Origin: Salisapilia sapeloensis
Taxonomy: Eukaryota; Oomycota; Peronosporomycetes; Peronosporales; Salisapiliaceae
NCBI GenBank assembly: GCA_023334545.1
Contig: JAADVB010000124.1
Location: forward strand, 1 to 52,930
Length of the DNA stretch: 52,930 nt
Reading direction: 5' to 3'
Position numbers and translations under genes: made by a program. Shown one piece after another: positions 10,847 to 21,641 of this stretch (positions within the stretch are counted from its first letter, which is position 1; each line of letters begins with the position of its first letter). The notes under the pieces were generated by a model. That model ran no database searches, was not told the origin of the DNA, and saw only the letters and a list, made by a program, of their open reading frames with translations.

Positions 10847-11690
10847 CCCGATGTGATAAGACTGGCTGGATGGAAGGTGACTTGAGCTCCGGTTGATGAA
10901 TGGAATAATGAGGGATAACGCAGATACCCATGAACGCCTTGGTGTCTTGCTCAACCTGGCTTGGGATCGTGTGCCATCATATCCTTTAAAACGGATAAAG
11001 AATATGGACTTGAGTATGGGTCACTAATTCCCATAGCCATGGGAACGAAGCAAATGGACATATACGCCTGGTACGAATAGACGCATCATGCGACTGTGCG
11101 GATACGAGCAGCATCGTATCTAGGCAGCATTTCTGATTTGAAGTCGTTTGGGTTTGATCTGAACACTCGCCAGAGGTTCAAGTTCCGCACTTGGCATCGC
11201 TTTTTATTAAGAAACTTTTATTGTATTAATTCTTAATTCTTTTTTTCTTTTATTGAAGGATATGGTTGGTCTCTTCGTCTGTTCACATCAGAGTCTCTGC
11301 TTCGGACTATGGTTCGTGTGCTCTTTTATGACCCAGTGAAACTTGATATATGAAAGCTGTGATTGTAGCAATCGACTTTGTAGTTAAGACGCTCCAGAAG
11401 GCTGTAGTAGTAGTTCTTCGACCAAAGCCTATTACGTTGCTAAACCTTGAAAGATACGAGTGTATACCATAAAGTCTTGTGGGCTATACTCGACATTCAT
11501 CGCCGTCTCACATGGATATTACTCCAAGTCAACAAGATATAAGAGCTCCATGAGCATGAAAGTAGAACCACCTCGTCGAATCCAACAGCCTACATGTCTT
11601 GCCTAGAAACCCTACAACCACTCTCGTTGTAAATCTACAAATATGGCTAACCATATAATTAGGCAACCTGTGAGCAATACGCCTGCAGGA
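10847..11690. other. Gene-poor stretch
   Basis: Upstream region of the secreted-protein gene, with a T-rich patch near 11210-11260. No gene recognised. Confidence 0.45.
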
Positions 11691-12100
11691 CTTACAAGTA
11701 TCAAGCTGACAGTCGCTTCAACCCAGATCTCTTGTATCCAGTTCGAAATAGTGACCGTGACAGGCGGAGCACTCTGAGTCCCCCACGTCGCAGTCAACTT
11801 CACTCATCCGAAAAGAATGAATCAAGGGCATATCCATATCTCTCGAGCGTATCATCATTTCGTGATGAGCACTCATCTAGCGTATCGGCTACCGTGGGAG
11901 ACGCTCGGCGAAGTATACACAAACTTCAGGTTAGTAAGCCGAGGCTTGGGTAGGATGTTTATCAAATACGAATCGGTCTTAAGCGACGTCGACCAGCGGA
12001 AGATTGAGTACTTTGCGAACTGCTTATCCGATGCGATTCAAGAGTTCGCACAGACCAACAAGCGACCTCCAATCGATGAAGACGGTCAGTCTCTGGATCT
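11691..12100 (+). repeat. Duplicated block, copy B (pairs with 8827-9236)
   Basis: 410 bp, nearly identical to 8827-9236 and in the same orientation. Flanks are unrelated. Differences are few and scattered, and several are synonymous or conservative in the frame starting at 11817. Confidence 0.85.
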
Positions 12101-12208
12101 GAAGATGTGGGCTATCGATCTTGGCGAAAGCAGAAGAATGTACGAGTTCATGTATGAAACTCTGCATGAAGGGTACGTCTGCTTTAACCTTATCCTGTCG
12201 GACCCAGG
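11817..12208 (+). pseudogene. Truncated copy of the 238-residue hypothetical gene
   Basis: From ATG 11817 the frame parallels the gene at 8953 up to NLILSDPG (about 12208). It then leaves homology and runs into an unrelated tail that stops at 12320 (167 residues in all). The missing C-terminal third is found, in decayed form, at 15046-15305. I infer a gene split by inserted DNA. The residual 167-residue frame could still be expressed, but its last 37 or so residues derive from the insert. Confidence 0.65.
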
Positions 12209-15045
12209 ATTTTGGAATTTTTCCCGTTCATTTTCCAATCATTCTCCATATACCACGACCATAAAGGAAGGAGATGAGAAATCATGGTATTATTCGAGGG
12301 CAAATTGTCAGTGTGTCTAAAGTCAACCTTGCAGCATGACCGAAAGTAAGCAAGATTAGAAGAGATTGTGTTTGTTGAGCAGATAATTTGGTAGTAGGCA
12401 AGGCATTGAAGTCGTCATGAAAACAAACGAGGATGAATTGTAACAGGAATCAATACTTGAGTCTTTGGTGGTTCGTCCTACTCCAACGTAGCTATCCACA
12501 ATTCTATTCCTATTCAACTATATCGTTCGCTCCTCTGTCATGTCTCGGCGGGTCATAGAGTCGAGCGCATCCTCAGAAGCCCTTCAGGTTGAAGTCGCCT
12601 TCGATCTACTTGCGCTACTTAGCTCTTCGCCATTTCAGTGGTCTCATTAACATTCCAATGGCTCACCAAGTGGCAACAGCCCACCAACAAGCCTGCTCTG
12701 AGACGCAACTGGCACCGCTTCAACTGGCACGACAACCCTCTCCTCCTAACGGCACAAGGACAAAGACTGCGGGCACGCGATTATCCGGCCCTTCGACCGT
12801 GTACTCTCGCGGAGCTGCGCATTTGCCACGTCAACAACACGACTTTGATGATAAGCGTTTCACATCAGGAACCACCGAGCCGTATCAGTGCCTTAAAGAT
12901 AGGGCGCTGGGCAAGCCTCCTGATCAGCCAACTTCCGTGGGCGTACGGTACACACCCCGACAACATGACTTCATGGACAACGGAGGAGCTCTGGACGGCA
13001 TCGCCTAAGGAATGGGCAACTCTTCGCTGGACCCAGGCCGAAGTCGGTACTCTGACGGGCCACTCAGTTATGGGTAATCAAGAGTCAGGCAGCGTTAGCC
13101 TCACGTGGCAACCATGGTTTGGCAAGTGGAGGACCTCTGGGAGAGACCAAACACGCATCTATACGATTACGCTAGACTCCGGACTACACTCCATTCTCAC
13201 TTTTCCTCTCATAGCAAGACGACGAAGACGAACAATAGACCCCTACGGCAGGGATCTGGCGTTCTTTCTAACAAACCCGATAAGAACCCAGCTAGAGGAT
13301 TGGAACTGACGCCATCAAGCGAGCAGTTGGAAGTTCTCGCTTCTCACCTCCCTAAGAATCCAGGAACCGTCTATGATGTGGCAACTGCCCAAAGCAGTCA
13401 CCAGTTACCAGAACTCGTTCTGGTTTCATCTCTGTCAACTGTCTACATATGCATTATCACGACGAAGCCCAGCCCAGATTGTGTCGCTGCGATAGCTGCG
13501 TGAGCAGCTATGAATCCCTAGACCACTTGCCCTGGAATTGCCACGTCGCCTCGGCGATCTGGCAACACTGAGTGCAGATCTGGGGCATCAAACCGGCAGA
13601 CGCACTAGCTCAAGACCGTCCTCTGTCCGTTACAGGCCGGCACCAGCTACCATCGAAACCTCAAAAGTTACTGAACACCGCACGCTACTATGCTGGAGTG
13701 CTAACAGACCAACACTATCAGACGCTGAAAGCAGTTTGGCAGGCGGGAACCACAATTATCGCAGCGCACTGTTTGGTGAGACGGAATGAGGCAGTGTACA
13801 CCACGACCGACTGGAGCAGCTCCCATGCCATTCAGACGATCTGGACCAAGACACTTTCACAGCTAGATGCAGCCGGACGTAGTCCTCGCTGGAACAGACA
13901 TGATCCATATGCGGCGGTCTGTTATCGAGACGTCACCTGGGCTATCCGGCAACCTTCATTTGTAGCTGTCCCATCCGATCTCCCACCCGAATCAATCGCG
14001 AGTCAACAACCTCAGGCCGTTCTTAGACAGCAGGACTTCTAGGAGTCTCAAAGAGTACCTGTTCATATACTCTTTGCCACAAGAACAAAATCGCCATTTC
14101 CGTCGGATGTAGTACAGCGCGAGTCAAAAAAGCTCACCAAGTCTTTTGCGCGCTTTTTCAAATGTGCACACGTCGAGACCCACGCGTAGCTTTAAGTCTT
14201 CTTGAAAATGGTTTCCTCCTAAATGCATCCGAGATGAAAACAGAAATGTACCAGAAATGAGTAAGTCGTGTTCGTTGAGACGGCAATCAGCTATTATGTG
14301 AGGCAAAATATGCAAAATGAAGATGAGCATGTGCGAGCTGTCATCGGTGCTGTGCCTCTTGAACCGGCCTGATTAAAATCGACGAAACAGTAGGTGATGT
14401 CGAAGGGTAATCGATTTAGGCCCACTTGGCTCCGAAAACATTATCTATATGGTGCAACGTTCACACAGATCGTGCTACAGCGAGCACGGCAATGGAAACC
14501 TCGACGACAACAGACGATGAAGTTTGAGAGTCAAGTTAGGCCAAGAGTATGAAGCGGCGTGTCCATTGGCACCACCGATCAATTACCTTTGTACTACTCT
14601 TTTGACGGAAAAGATATGGACATGCTATGAAAGATTGCAATGCCATGCAGCTAGTTCGAATCGGCAATTTTCAATGAACGCCGAGTTTGCTGATTCGATT
14701 ATAATGAGTAGAAGTACGAAATGCGAAACCTTAGCATTGCTGAATATGTATTCAGCGTGCATATGGCCTAATTTTTACCAGAGTGGAAGCTTGCCGACGG
14801 TCTAAAACTGAACAATCTTCTCTCAATCACATAAAACTAATTTACAACCGAAAGTTCCACAACGTCACCTTGGGAGAGCTGTAGGACGTCATATAACTAT
14901 GTGCCAAGATAGATTGATATCATAGGTACAACTCGACCAGGTAGCTTTATAGGAACCACCTTCATTAAACAATGGTACCACTATGGATGTAGTTCAAAGC
15001 ACAAACACCCATCCAATCTGGATGAATATTTTCCAAACTCTGGCC
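12209..15045 (+). mobile_element. Inserted segment carrying a decayed LINE-type (non-LTR) retrotransposon
   Basis: This segment lies where copy B of the hypothetical gene is broken. Its clearest content is about 12590-14042, plus strand: remains of the C-terminal part of a non-LTR retrotransposon polyprotein in shifting frames. A frame at 12638-13309 continues past a TGA as SFWFHLCQLS. The text then resumes in another frame at 13443 with LHMHYHDEAQPRLCRCDSC and HLPWNCHVASAIW, which fits the reverse-transcriptase zinc-binding pattern (C-x-C-x2-C...H-x4-C...IW). A TGA at about 13569 interrupts what should be a Trp. No reverse-transcriptase core is readable, so this is probably a 5'-truncated, dead copy. 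14043-15045 holds no recognisable gene. Target-site duplications are not convincing. Confidence 0.55.
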
Positions 15046-15305
15046 AGACCTAGACACGTTCCTTCACATCATGCAGAGAGGAAAATATAGCACTTCGCAC
15101 GACATCCACAGGTGCGCGTATGGTCAGGATGGACCTCGCCCTGATAACATAGCCGATCGCATCCTGTGGATATTCGAGAATCGACCCGAACTCCTAAAGG
15201 ATAGATACAGAGGATTACATAAGTGTAAACAAAGCGCTCGATCCACAGACCGTCTACTACATCCTCCAGCCAGACATCCGTTATGGTACCTAGAGTCACA
15301 CAAGT
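15046..15305 (+). pseudogene. Decayed 3' fragment of the hypothetical gene family
   Basis: The frame reads DLDTFLHIMQRG, then ADRILWIFEN, and after a frameshift near 15205 VNKALDPQTVYYILQPDI, ending at TAG 15305. It parallels KFLYIMQRG, SRIRWIFKN and VNKALDPHFIADIIRPEY of the protein at 8953. It takes up exactly where the truncated copy at 12208 stops, so it is either that gene's displaced 3' end or an older independent copy. It is more diverged than the 5' half. Confidence 0.65.
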
Positions 15306-15546
15306 AGCCACGACCGAACATTTCCACATATAAATCCTCCACTTTTATACCTATACAAAAGTATAGATAAACGCATCATTCCTTCTATCTACAGTTTCCA
15401 AGTATTCTACTCGACATGCATTTACTACTAAAACTTATATTTATTAAACTTTATAACATTACTAATGTTCTACATATTAAAAACTCCCAAAAAGCAAAAA
15501 GCAAAAGTCAAAGACGAATCTATTTCCAACTCCAACATCTTCATCT

Positions 15547-18318
15547 CTACTTTTGCGTCGAAGCTAGTCGCAACGCCTTGACACGTTCCTCCAATTGCTT
15601 GTCAAGTCTCGTCGCCAATTCCTGTGCCGCATCCTCCAGATTCTTTTTCACCTCTTGGGCACTTTCCAAGCTCCTAAACCCTTCCTCCATACCTTCCACA
15701 TCCACATGCACCGTCATCAACTGCTCTTTCACTTTCATCTCGAGGTTGGACGTCTCCGTCTGTAACGTCCGAAGCAGACTCTTGATGCCACTCGCCTCCT
15801 TCTTCTTCTTCTTCTTCAACGCCAGACGCAACGTCAACGTCAGTGCCGACAGCATCCACATGCCTGCTTCATGCAGATACGTCGCGATGGCCGAGACACC
15901 AGCCGCCGACACGAGTGTGCTGTGTCCATCGGAAAAGACCACGTGGTCGCCCATGGACGTCAACAGCGTCTTCATCTCGTCCTCCACACGTGTCCACCGA
16001 TCGTCCACCTGGTCACTATCCTTCGTGACCGTCAGGACGACCGAGACAACGACCTCCAGGACAAGTGAGCTAACATGCCACATGGAATGGACGTCACTCG
16101 ACCCTCTCACGAGGTCTTTGACAAGGTCCTGGTAGCGTCCAACGGATGTTTCCATGACCCCTACGTCCGTCTGTCCAATCCGTCGCAAGACCTCGATTGC
16201 TGTTGTCTGTAACGTGATCCACTTCTGACTCGATTCGATATCGAAGGACCGGTCGAGAGAAACAAGTGGCGCTTGTGGCAGAGAGAAAAAGTCTGAACGA
16301 GACATCGAGGCTCGACGCCAAGACACAAGCAACGCTCTATCCTGATTCCTACTCAATCTACTCACATCTAGGTCTTCTAGTAAATCTAGTCTAGGGTTCG
16401 ATGATAGAACATCCGCGAGAGATGACGCACCAGTCCCAAGTGCTTCTTCCACCTGTGTCTGGAGAAGGTGGAGGGAAGCCAAGACTTGGGTCTGACTAGG
16501 ATCCATGCGGTTGTACTTGAAGTTGGTCAGATCCAAGACCTTGTCGTATTCGCCTAGACGATACGCCTTTTGGATAAAATCGAGCGTTTCGACGCTAGAT
16601 GTTTGATGCAAGTGGTCGATGCGACGGCAGAGAGTTTGGACGTCGTCGACGCAAGCGAGTTGCTGGAGCTTATCAAAAACCAAGTACGAGAGCGAATCGA
16701 GCTGAATGTGCTTGACATCCAGCTTCGTTTGGCAGTCGACGAGGGCTTGACCGTGCCCTAGCGAAGCGTATATCTGAGATAAGAGCAGACGGACTTGGAA
16801 ATTGTACTCGCTACGACCTAAGGCGTGTTCAAGGATTGTTAGACATTCCAAGAGCGTAAGGACGCGAGTTGGCGTTTGCTGATAAGCGTCCAAGAGATAG
16901 TGAGAGCATAGTAAAAGCAAGTCATCCGTCTTGTGGACTTCCTTTTGACTCTGTCCACCGTCATCAATGTACGCGAGTGTCTGCTGCTCTTGCAGCAGGG
17001 TGGAAGCAAAGGTTCTAGGGTTTGTAACCCCTACGTCGGTCGGATCGATCGACCCTTCGAGGAAGCGACGAATCTTGATGACCAGTAACTTGGCGTTCAA
17101 CGCGTTTTCGGCCGTGGAAACGTCTTCCGAAGGTGTTCCGAAGTCCTGCTCCACCTTAGTGATACCTTCGAGCAACTTTTGCTTACTCGAGTCCGATACG
17201 CTTCCATCGTCAATAAACAACAGCAAATACTGCCGGATGTCCGTAAAGCAGCATGTCTTCCGATAAAACTGCCGCATGTACGCCACGAGCGCTTCGACCA
17301 ACGTTGTCTCAGCCTCCACTTTTGCTTCTTCCGTAGTACACTTGACGACCCTGTACCACCAATGCACCTTGGCCAGGTGTGGTCCACGTAACGTCGTACC
17401 CATCTTCTCGGCCATCTCGTCCAGGAACGGTACCACTATTGTACCAGCTTCCTTCCCTAGGAGCTCTTCCTCGGCCTCCATGAGCTGCGTGTATGCGTCC
17501 CAGTCGTCTCCATCAACCTCGAGCCACTTCTTCTGGACATCTCGGCACCTGCTCCAGTCGCCAGCATTCTTACTCAGCTCCGTTTCCAGTCGGTACCGAT
17601 CGCGTTTATCCATCGCTCCCGTCTCAATCTCGTCTTCCGGCGCTCCCTGTCCTTCCAGCGCCCTCGCTTTCACCTCCTTCTTCTCTACAAGTTCATCAAA
17701 TACATTCAAAGCTTCACTATACTTGCCCTGAGCCTCCATCACTTGCATCAGTAGCTGCAAAGCATTCCCATCGGCTGCCGGATCCTCCTGGAGCACCGGT
17801 AGGAGCATCCGTTCGGCGAGCTGCAACATCTTTGGTGGCGTCTGGCCATGCTTCACCTGTACCAACATACTCGTACAGGCCCAACAGACGTATTTGCGCT
17901 TCTGGTACGACCGGAAGAGCTTAGTAGCCGTCTGCTGCTGCTTGAGCCAGTCGCCACGCTTGCCATAGGCCGCGAAGAGAGCTTGGAGCAGCTCTTCCGT
18001 CGGTTGGACACTCACAGCGTGTTCATACGCCGGTAGCATCTCTTCCTCCTGACCACACAAACGGAAGACGAGAGCCATCGTCTGCAATAACGTCTCATCC
18101 GTCGGCTTCTGACTACGTACGGACCGACATAAGCTCAGCGCTTCCTCCGGTCGCCCCGTGCGTTCGAGACAATGCGCTTTGAGCACTTGCACGAGCGGGT
18201 AGGATGCAACCTTCTTATGAGCACAGAGCTTGAGGGCAGACTTGTACTGCCTCGTATCGATCGCCTCGTAGATCGGACGGAGGTAGCGCTGCATGGTCCG
18301 TTGGTCCATTTCGACCAT
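15547..18318 (-). CDS. NAA25: NatB auxiliary subunit NAA25 (Mdm20-like)
   Basis: Intronless frame, 923 residues, close to the usual size (about 970 in human). The N-terminus (RYLRPIYEAIDTRQYKSALK; LKAHCLERTGRPEEALSLC) matches the TPR array of NAA25, the scaffold that anchors the catalytic subunit NAA20 at ribosomes. NatB acetylates proteins starting Met-Asp/Glu/Asn/Gln. TPR-type helices fill about residues 10-250 and recur to about 750. The C-terminal third is helical with a coiled coil (about 870-915) and a Lys run encoded by an AAG microsatellite near 15810. ATG 18318 is chosen because homology starts within ten residues. It is divergent from SCO1, with 81 bp between start codons holding a duplicated motif. 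Confidence 0.9.
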   Translation of the reverse strand: MVEMDQRTMQRYLRPIYEAIDTRQYKSALKLCAHKKVASYPLVQVLKAHCLERTGRPEEALSLCRSVRSQKPTDETLLQTMALVFRLCGQEEEMLPAYEHAVSVQPTEELLQALFAAYGKRGDWLKQQQTATKLFRSYQKRKYVCWACTSMLVQVKHGQTPPKMLQLAERMLLPVLQEDPAADGNALQLLMQVMEAQGKYSEALNVFDELVEKKEVKARALEGQGAPEDEIETGAMDKRDRYRLETELSKNAGDWSRCRDVQKKWLEVDGDDWDAYTQLMEAEEELLGKEAGTIVVPFLDEMAEKMGTTLRGPHLAKVHWWYRVVKCTTEEAKVEAETTLVEALVAYMRQFYRKTCCFTDIRQYLLLFIDDGSVSDSSKQKLLEGITKVEQDFGTPSEDVSTAENALNAKLLVIKIRRFLEGSIDPTDVGVTNPRTFASTLLQEQQTLAYIDDGGQSQKEVHKTDDLLLLCSHYLLDAYQQTPTRVLTLLECLTILEHALGRSEYNFQVRLLLSQIYASLGHGQALVDCQTKLDVKHIQLDSLSYLVFDKLQQLACVDDVQTLCRRIDHLHQTSSVETLDFIQKAYRLGEYDKVLDLTNFKYNRMDPSQTQVLASLHLLQTQVEEALGTGASSLADVLSSNPRLDLLEDLDVSRLSRNQDRALLVSWRRASMSRSDFFSLPQAPLVSLDRSFDIESSQKWITLQTTAIEVLRRIGQTDVGVMETSVGRYQDLVKDLVRGSSDVHSMWHVSSLVLEVVVSVVLTVTKDSDQVDDRWTRVEDEMKTLLTSMGDHVVFSDGHSTLVSAAGVSAIATYLHEAGMWMLSALTLTLRLALKKKKKKEASGIKSLLRTLQTETSNLEMKVKEQLMTVHVDVEGMEEGFRSLESAQEVKKNLEDAAQELATRLDKQLEERVKALRLASTQK

Positions 18319-18380
18319 TTTTGACTTGATTAAAGTATACGTAGAATACTCGAGTCGCTTTTGACCTGATTAAAGTATAC
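18319..18380. promoter_or_regulatory. Direct-repeat motif in the NAA25/SCO1 bidirectional promoter
   Basis: Between the two divergent start codons, TTGACTTGATTAAAGTATAC (18321-18340) recurs as TTGACCTGATTAAAGTATAC (18361-18380). This is 19 of 20 matches at exactly 40 bp spacing, with the preceding TT also shared. Each contains the palindrome GTATAC. Given its position it is likely a duplicated promoter element; the binding factor is unknown. Confidence 0.55.
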
Positions 18381-18399
18381 TTTTGAACTGACGGCTAGG

Positions 18400-19279
18400 A
18401 TGGTACTCGGACGCATGATGCGAGCTGCTGGTGGCACCAGTATGCGCCTCGTACGCACGCGAGGCATGTCTACTAGTCCTCCGAAACCATCTACTGATAA
18501 ACTAGGCGTAGAACTCTTTCTATTGCATGTGTTTTCGGTCTATTAATACGACGTATGCAGCCCGTGTCGTGGCCGGGATTGGCACTCGCCGCCGCCGTCG
18601 GCAGTGGTGCCGTGTACTACTACTACGCCGAGAAGGAGCGCTTGCAGACGCAAAGTAGTTTTCTATCCTTTTGCAATTGTTGCCATGTGCTCATCTTGTC
18701 CTAGCGACCAACAAGGTCGTGTCCGTCGGCAAGCCGCTGCTCGGCGGACAGTGGACGCTCGTGGACTGCGCGTCCAGGACGAGCGTCACGGATGCCACCT
18801 ACCGTGGCAAATACACGCTGCTCTACTTTGGCTTCACCCACTGCCCCGACATTTGTCCGAACGAGCTTGTGCGCATTGGCGACGTGCTCGACCAATTGGA
18901 CAAGCAGGGGCTGCCGCAGGTATTGCCACTCTTCATCTCCGTGGACCCGAATCGGGACACCGTCGAACAGATGCAGCAGTACAAGCAAGGTAGGTGAGAT
19001 ACTTTTTACTTGTCTACAAGCTACTAGAACATGCAACTAGACTTCCACCCGAGCTTCCAGATGCTCACGGGGACCAAGGACCAGGTCGCAGACGTGGCCA
19101 AGGCCTATCGAGTCTACTTCACCAAGGCCGACGAGAAGGAGGATGACGATGAGGACTACCTCGTAGACCACTCCATCGTCATGTACCTCGTCGGCCCGGA
19201 CGGCGAGTTCCTCGACTTCTTCACCCAGGCCGCGCGCGTAGATGACATTGTCAGCAAGATGAAGACATACTTAGAATAA
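18400..19279 (+). CDS. SCO1: SCO1-type copper chaperone for cytochrome c oxidase
   Basis: Four exons: 18400-18507, 18561-18654, 18705-18989, 19041-19279; 241 residues. SCO1 is an inner-membrane mitochondrial protein that delivers copper to the CuA site of COX2. Residues 1-25 are Arg-rich without acids (a presequence). Residues about 41-57 form the membrane anchor (GLALAAAVGSGAVYYYYAEK), followed by a thioredoxin-like domain. The copper site is visible: FTHCPDICPNE (CxxxC) and the distal His in VDHSIVMYLVGPDGEF. All three introns are short (46-53 bp) and GT-AG; every junction restores family sequence (for example QYKQ-DFHPSFQMLTG). The acidic stretch EKEDDDEDY before the distal His is longer than I expect. 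Confidence 0.93.
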
Positions 19280-19376
19280 GTCAAAATGAAAGGGTACTTG
19301 GCCGGCAGATTCGTGGTACATATACAAATTCCTAGTGCCAAGTTTGCGGTCATCAAACCACCAGAAAACAAGCGAA

Positions 19377-19783
19377 ATGGTCGAAGGCAAGCGAGTGCCA
19401 CCACCTGCGACGGACAGCACGAGCCTTTCGTGTGCCGCACGTATCCTCGGATTCGAGTGTGCCGATGCGAACCTTGACTTCCTTCGCTGCAAGGAAAAGG
19501 ACCAGGACCCGAGAGCGTGTTTGCCCCAGGGCGAACGCGTCACGGCGTGCGTCTTAAAAACGTATTGACAAATGCTTGGACTTGTATACAGTGCACGTTG
19601 TAATGATAGAGTAGGCTCCGTGAGGTCGAGGATAACTGCGGTGACAAGTTCGCTGCGTATCAGAAAGCCATGAAGAAAAAGTGGGGACGCCTGGAAGAAT
19701 GCCGAAAGGAGGAGGCAGCACTCGAGACGTGTTGGCGGGAGTACAAGGGCTATTCGCAGGAACAGGTGCGTGGCATTCTATAG
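19377..19783 (+). CDS. NDUFA8: Mitochondrial complex I subunit NDUFA8 (twin CHCH protein)
   Basis: Exons 19377-19561 and 19615-19783, 117 residues. Two CHCH modules supply Cys pairs: CADANLDFLRC then CLPQGERVTAC, and later CGDKFAAYQKAM, CRKEEAALETCW. The motif DPRACL and its position match NDUFA8, an accessory subunit on the intermembrane-space side of complex I, imported through the Mia40 relay. It is shorter than the human protein (172). Without the intron the frame would stop at once; the junction gives VLKT-LREVEDNCG. It lies 97 bp downstream of SCO1 on the same strand. A GT after QEQ could mark a further intron, but the present stop is plausible. Confidence 0.85.
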
Positions 19784-19961
19784 AGACTGCAGTATACATT
19801 TCTCAAGTCAAACGTAGAGCTGAAGCGCATCAGACTCAGACTCAGCCTAATTGTGCGAATACAAATCTCGTGTCACAGAATGTTGGTTTCTTTCCAAAGT
19901 AGCTCTTCGCCGATACTTTCTAGCATACAAAACAAACACTTTTGAATGTATCCATCGCTTG

Positions 19962-20669
19962 TCAATTGAATAGCTCCTTGCTCTCCTTTCCGAACACACC
20001 TTCGTAGTACATCTCCTGAGGAGGTAGGCGAGGCGTCTCCTTGGGCTTCACGGCGTCCTCGGCAGGGTATCCGAGGCACACCATCACCGGGACAAAGTGT
20101 CGATCCGAAATGCCCAAAGCCTTACGCACCGCCGGTTCGTCAAACCCTTCCATCGGACAGCTATCGACGCCATACGCTTGTGCAGCGTACATAAGCGTGG
20201 CGGCAAACATACTTGCCTGCTTCGTGGCCCATGCGACGGTCGGGATGTCCGCTCCGTGGGTCATGGATTCTGGCACGATCTTCTGGAGTCCTTCTGGGAT
20301 CTCCTGTTTCTCGCCAGAAAAGAGCTGCACGAGACTCGGTAGGGCCGCAACCATACCTTCCGGCTCTCCTGCATTCCGCTTGAGCTCCTGTACACGCGGC
20401 AGTTGGTCCGACGGAGAGCAATCGGACACAACAGTCACGATGACCGGCGCCACTTTGACCTTGCCGGCATTGCTCGCAAGCATCGTCGATGCCAATTTTT
20501 CCCTGTCCTCCTGCGTTCGAGAGAGGACGCATCGGTACGGCTGAGAGTTAAAACTACTCGGCGCTCGTTGCGCCAGTTTGAGAATATCCTTCAACGTGTC
20601 CTCTGGAATCGTTTTCGACGCAAAGTTCTTCAATGCATATCGGTTCGTGATAATCGCAGTAGACTCCAT
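19962..20669 (-). CDS. Nitroreductase-family FMN oxidoreductase (intronless paralogue)
   Basis: 235 residues from ATG 20669. Nitroreductase fold: RYALKNFASKTIPED at the N-terminus, QRAPSSFNSQPYRCVL (FMN-binding region), and SCPMEGFDEPAVRKALGI followed by PVMVCLGYPAED near the C-terminus. The family uses FMN and NAD(P)H to reduce nitro- or quinone-type compounds; the natural substrate here is unknown. No presequence is apparent, so it is probably cytosolic. A second family member lies 166 bp upstream on the same strand, pointing to tandem duplication. The 3' end converges on NDUFA8. Confidence 0.9.
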   Translation of the reverse strand: MESTAIITNRYALKNFASKTIPEDTLKDILKLAQRAPSSFNSQPYRCVLSRTQEDREKLASTMLASNAGKVKVAPVIVTVVSDCSPSDQLPRVQELKRNAGEPEGMVAALPSLVQLFSGEKQEIPEGLQKIVPESMTHGADIPTVAWATKQASMFAATLMYAAQAYGVDSCPMEGFDEPAVRKALGISDRHFVPVMVCLGYPAEDAVKPKETPRLPPQEMYYEGVFGKESKELFN

Positions 20670-20835
20670 CTTGCGGTGCTAATTTGGAAATAAGAGGGGG
20701 AGACACCGGACAGCAGGTGCAGCGCTACTTTCCAATCCTGTGCAAGTACGTAGCTGATCTCGTAATCAAATTCTTTTTCTTTTCTTTTGTATTCAGTTAA
20801 CGTTTTTCTTATTCTTCAACCCTCTTTTCTTAACC

Positions 20836-21641
20836 TTAGTCTTTCCGACCCTTGAGGATCGAATCAATGCCTTGGCCGAATCGACCGTCAAAGAAGAGGT
20901 CAGATAGGGGCAGTCGGGGCTTCTTCGGACGCTCCAATTGGTCCGGCTGAGGGTACCCTAGGCATACGACCATCGGAATCGAGTACCGATCCGGCATGTC
21001 CAACAGATAGCGTAGACGCTGCTCGTCAAAGCCTTCCATGGGACACGTCGTCAGTCCATGGGCCTCGGCCGCGTACATGAAAGTAGCAGCGACGATACCA
21101 GTCTGCTTGTAGCTGTAGGCAATGGTCGGAACACTGGACGGCACTGGTCGAATAGGAGACATGACGGTCGAAATGGCAGAGCGAAGGGCGTCCGCGACGT
21201 ATCCTTCACCTGCAAACATACGAACGTAGTGTGGGAGGTTGGCGATGTAGTCTGCCGGCGTCCCAAACTCGTGCTCGAGCTTCTGGACGGCCGGCACGCG
21301 TTTGCTCGGCTCCAAGTCGGCGCCAAAGACCGCAACGACTGGTGCCTCCTTGACCTTTCGGACATTCGAGTCCAGCATCGCATCAGCAATACGCTCTCGA
21401 TCTGCCTGCTCTCGAACGAGCACACAGGCGAATGGAGACATATTCCATCCGGTCGGAGCTCGCTAAAGTCGATTAGTATGGTCGAGAGGCATTCTAGGTA
21501 CTTTAATTATACCTGTGTAAGACGCAATATCTCAGCTAACGTATCTTCCGGCACTGGATCCGACGTAAATGCCTTGATGGCACGTCGGCCATCGATCACG
21601 CTCGCCGCGGACCTCGCGGACGTCGACAGCTTTCTTAGCAT
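20836..21641 (-). CDS. Nitroreductase-family oxidoreductase (spliced paralogue, possible mitochondrial presequence)
   Basis: Exons 21641-21513 and 21462-20836, 251 residues. The splice falls between LRLTQ and RAPTGWNMSPFACVL, restoring the family motif that matches QRAPSSFNSQPYRCVL in the neighbouring paralogue. TCPMEGFDEQRLRYLL and PMVVCLGYPQPDQ are conserved. The N-terminus MLRKLSTSARSAAS is basic, Ser-rich and lacks acidic residues, so mitochondrial import is plausible. That would separate it in location from the intronless paralogue. It faces the FES1 gene divergently with 301 bp between. Confidence 0.88.
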
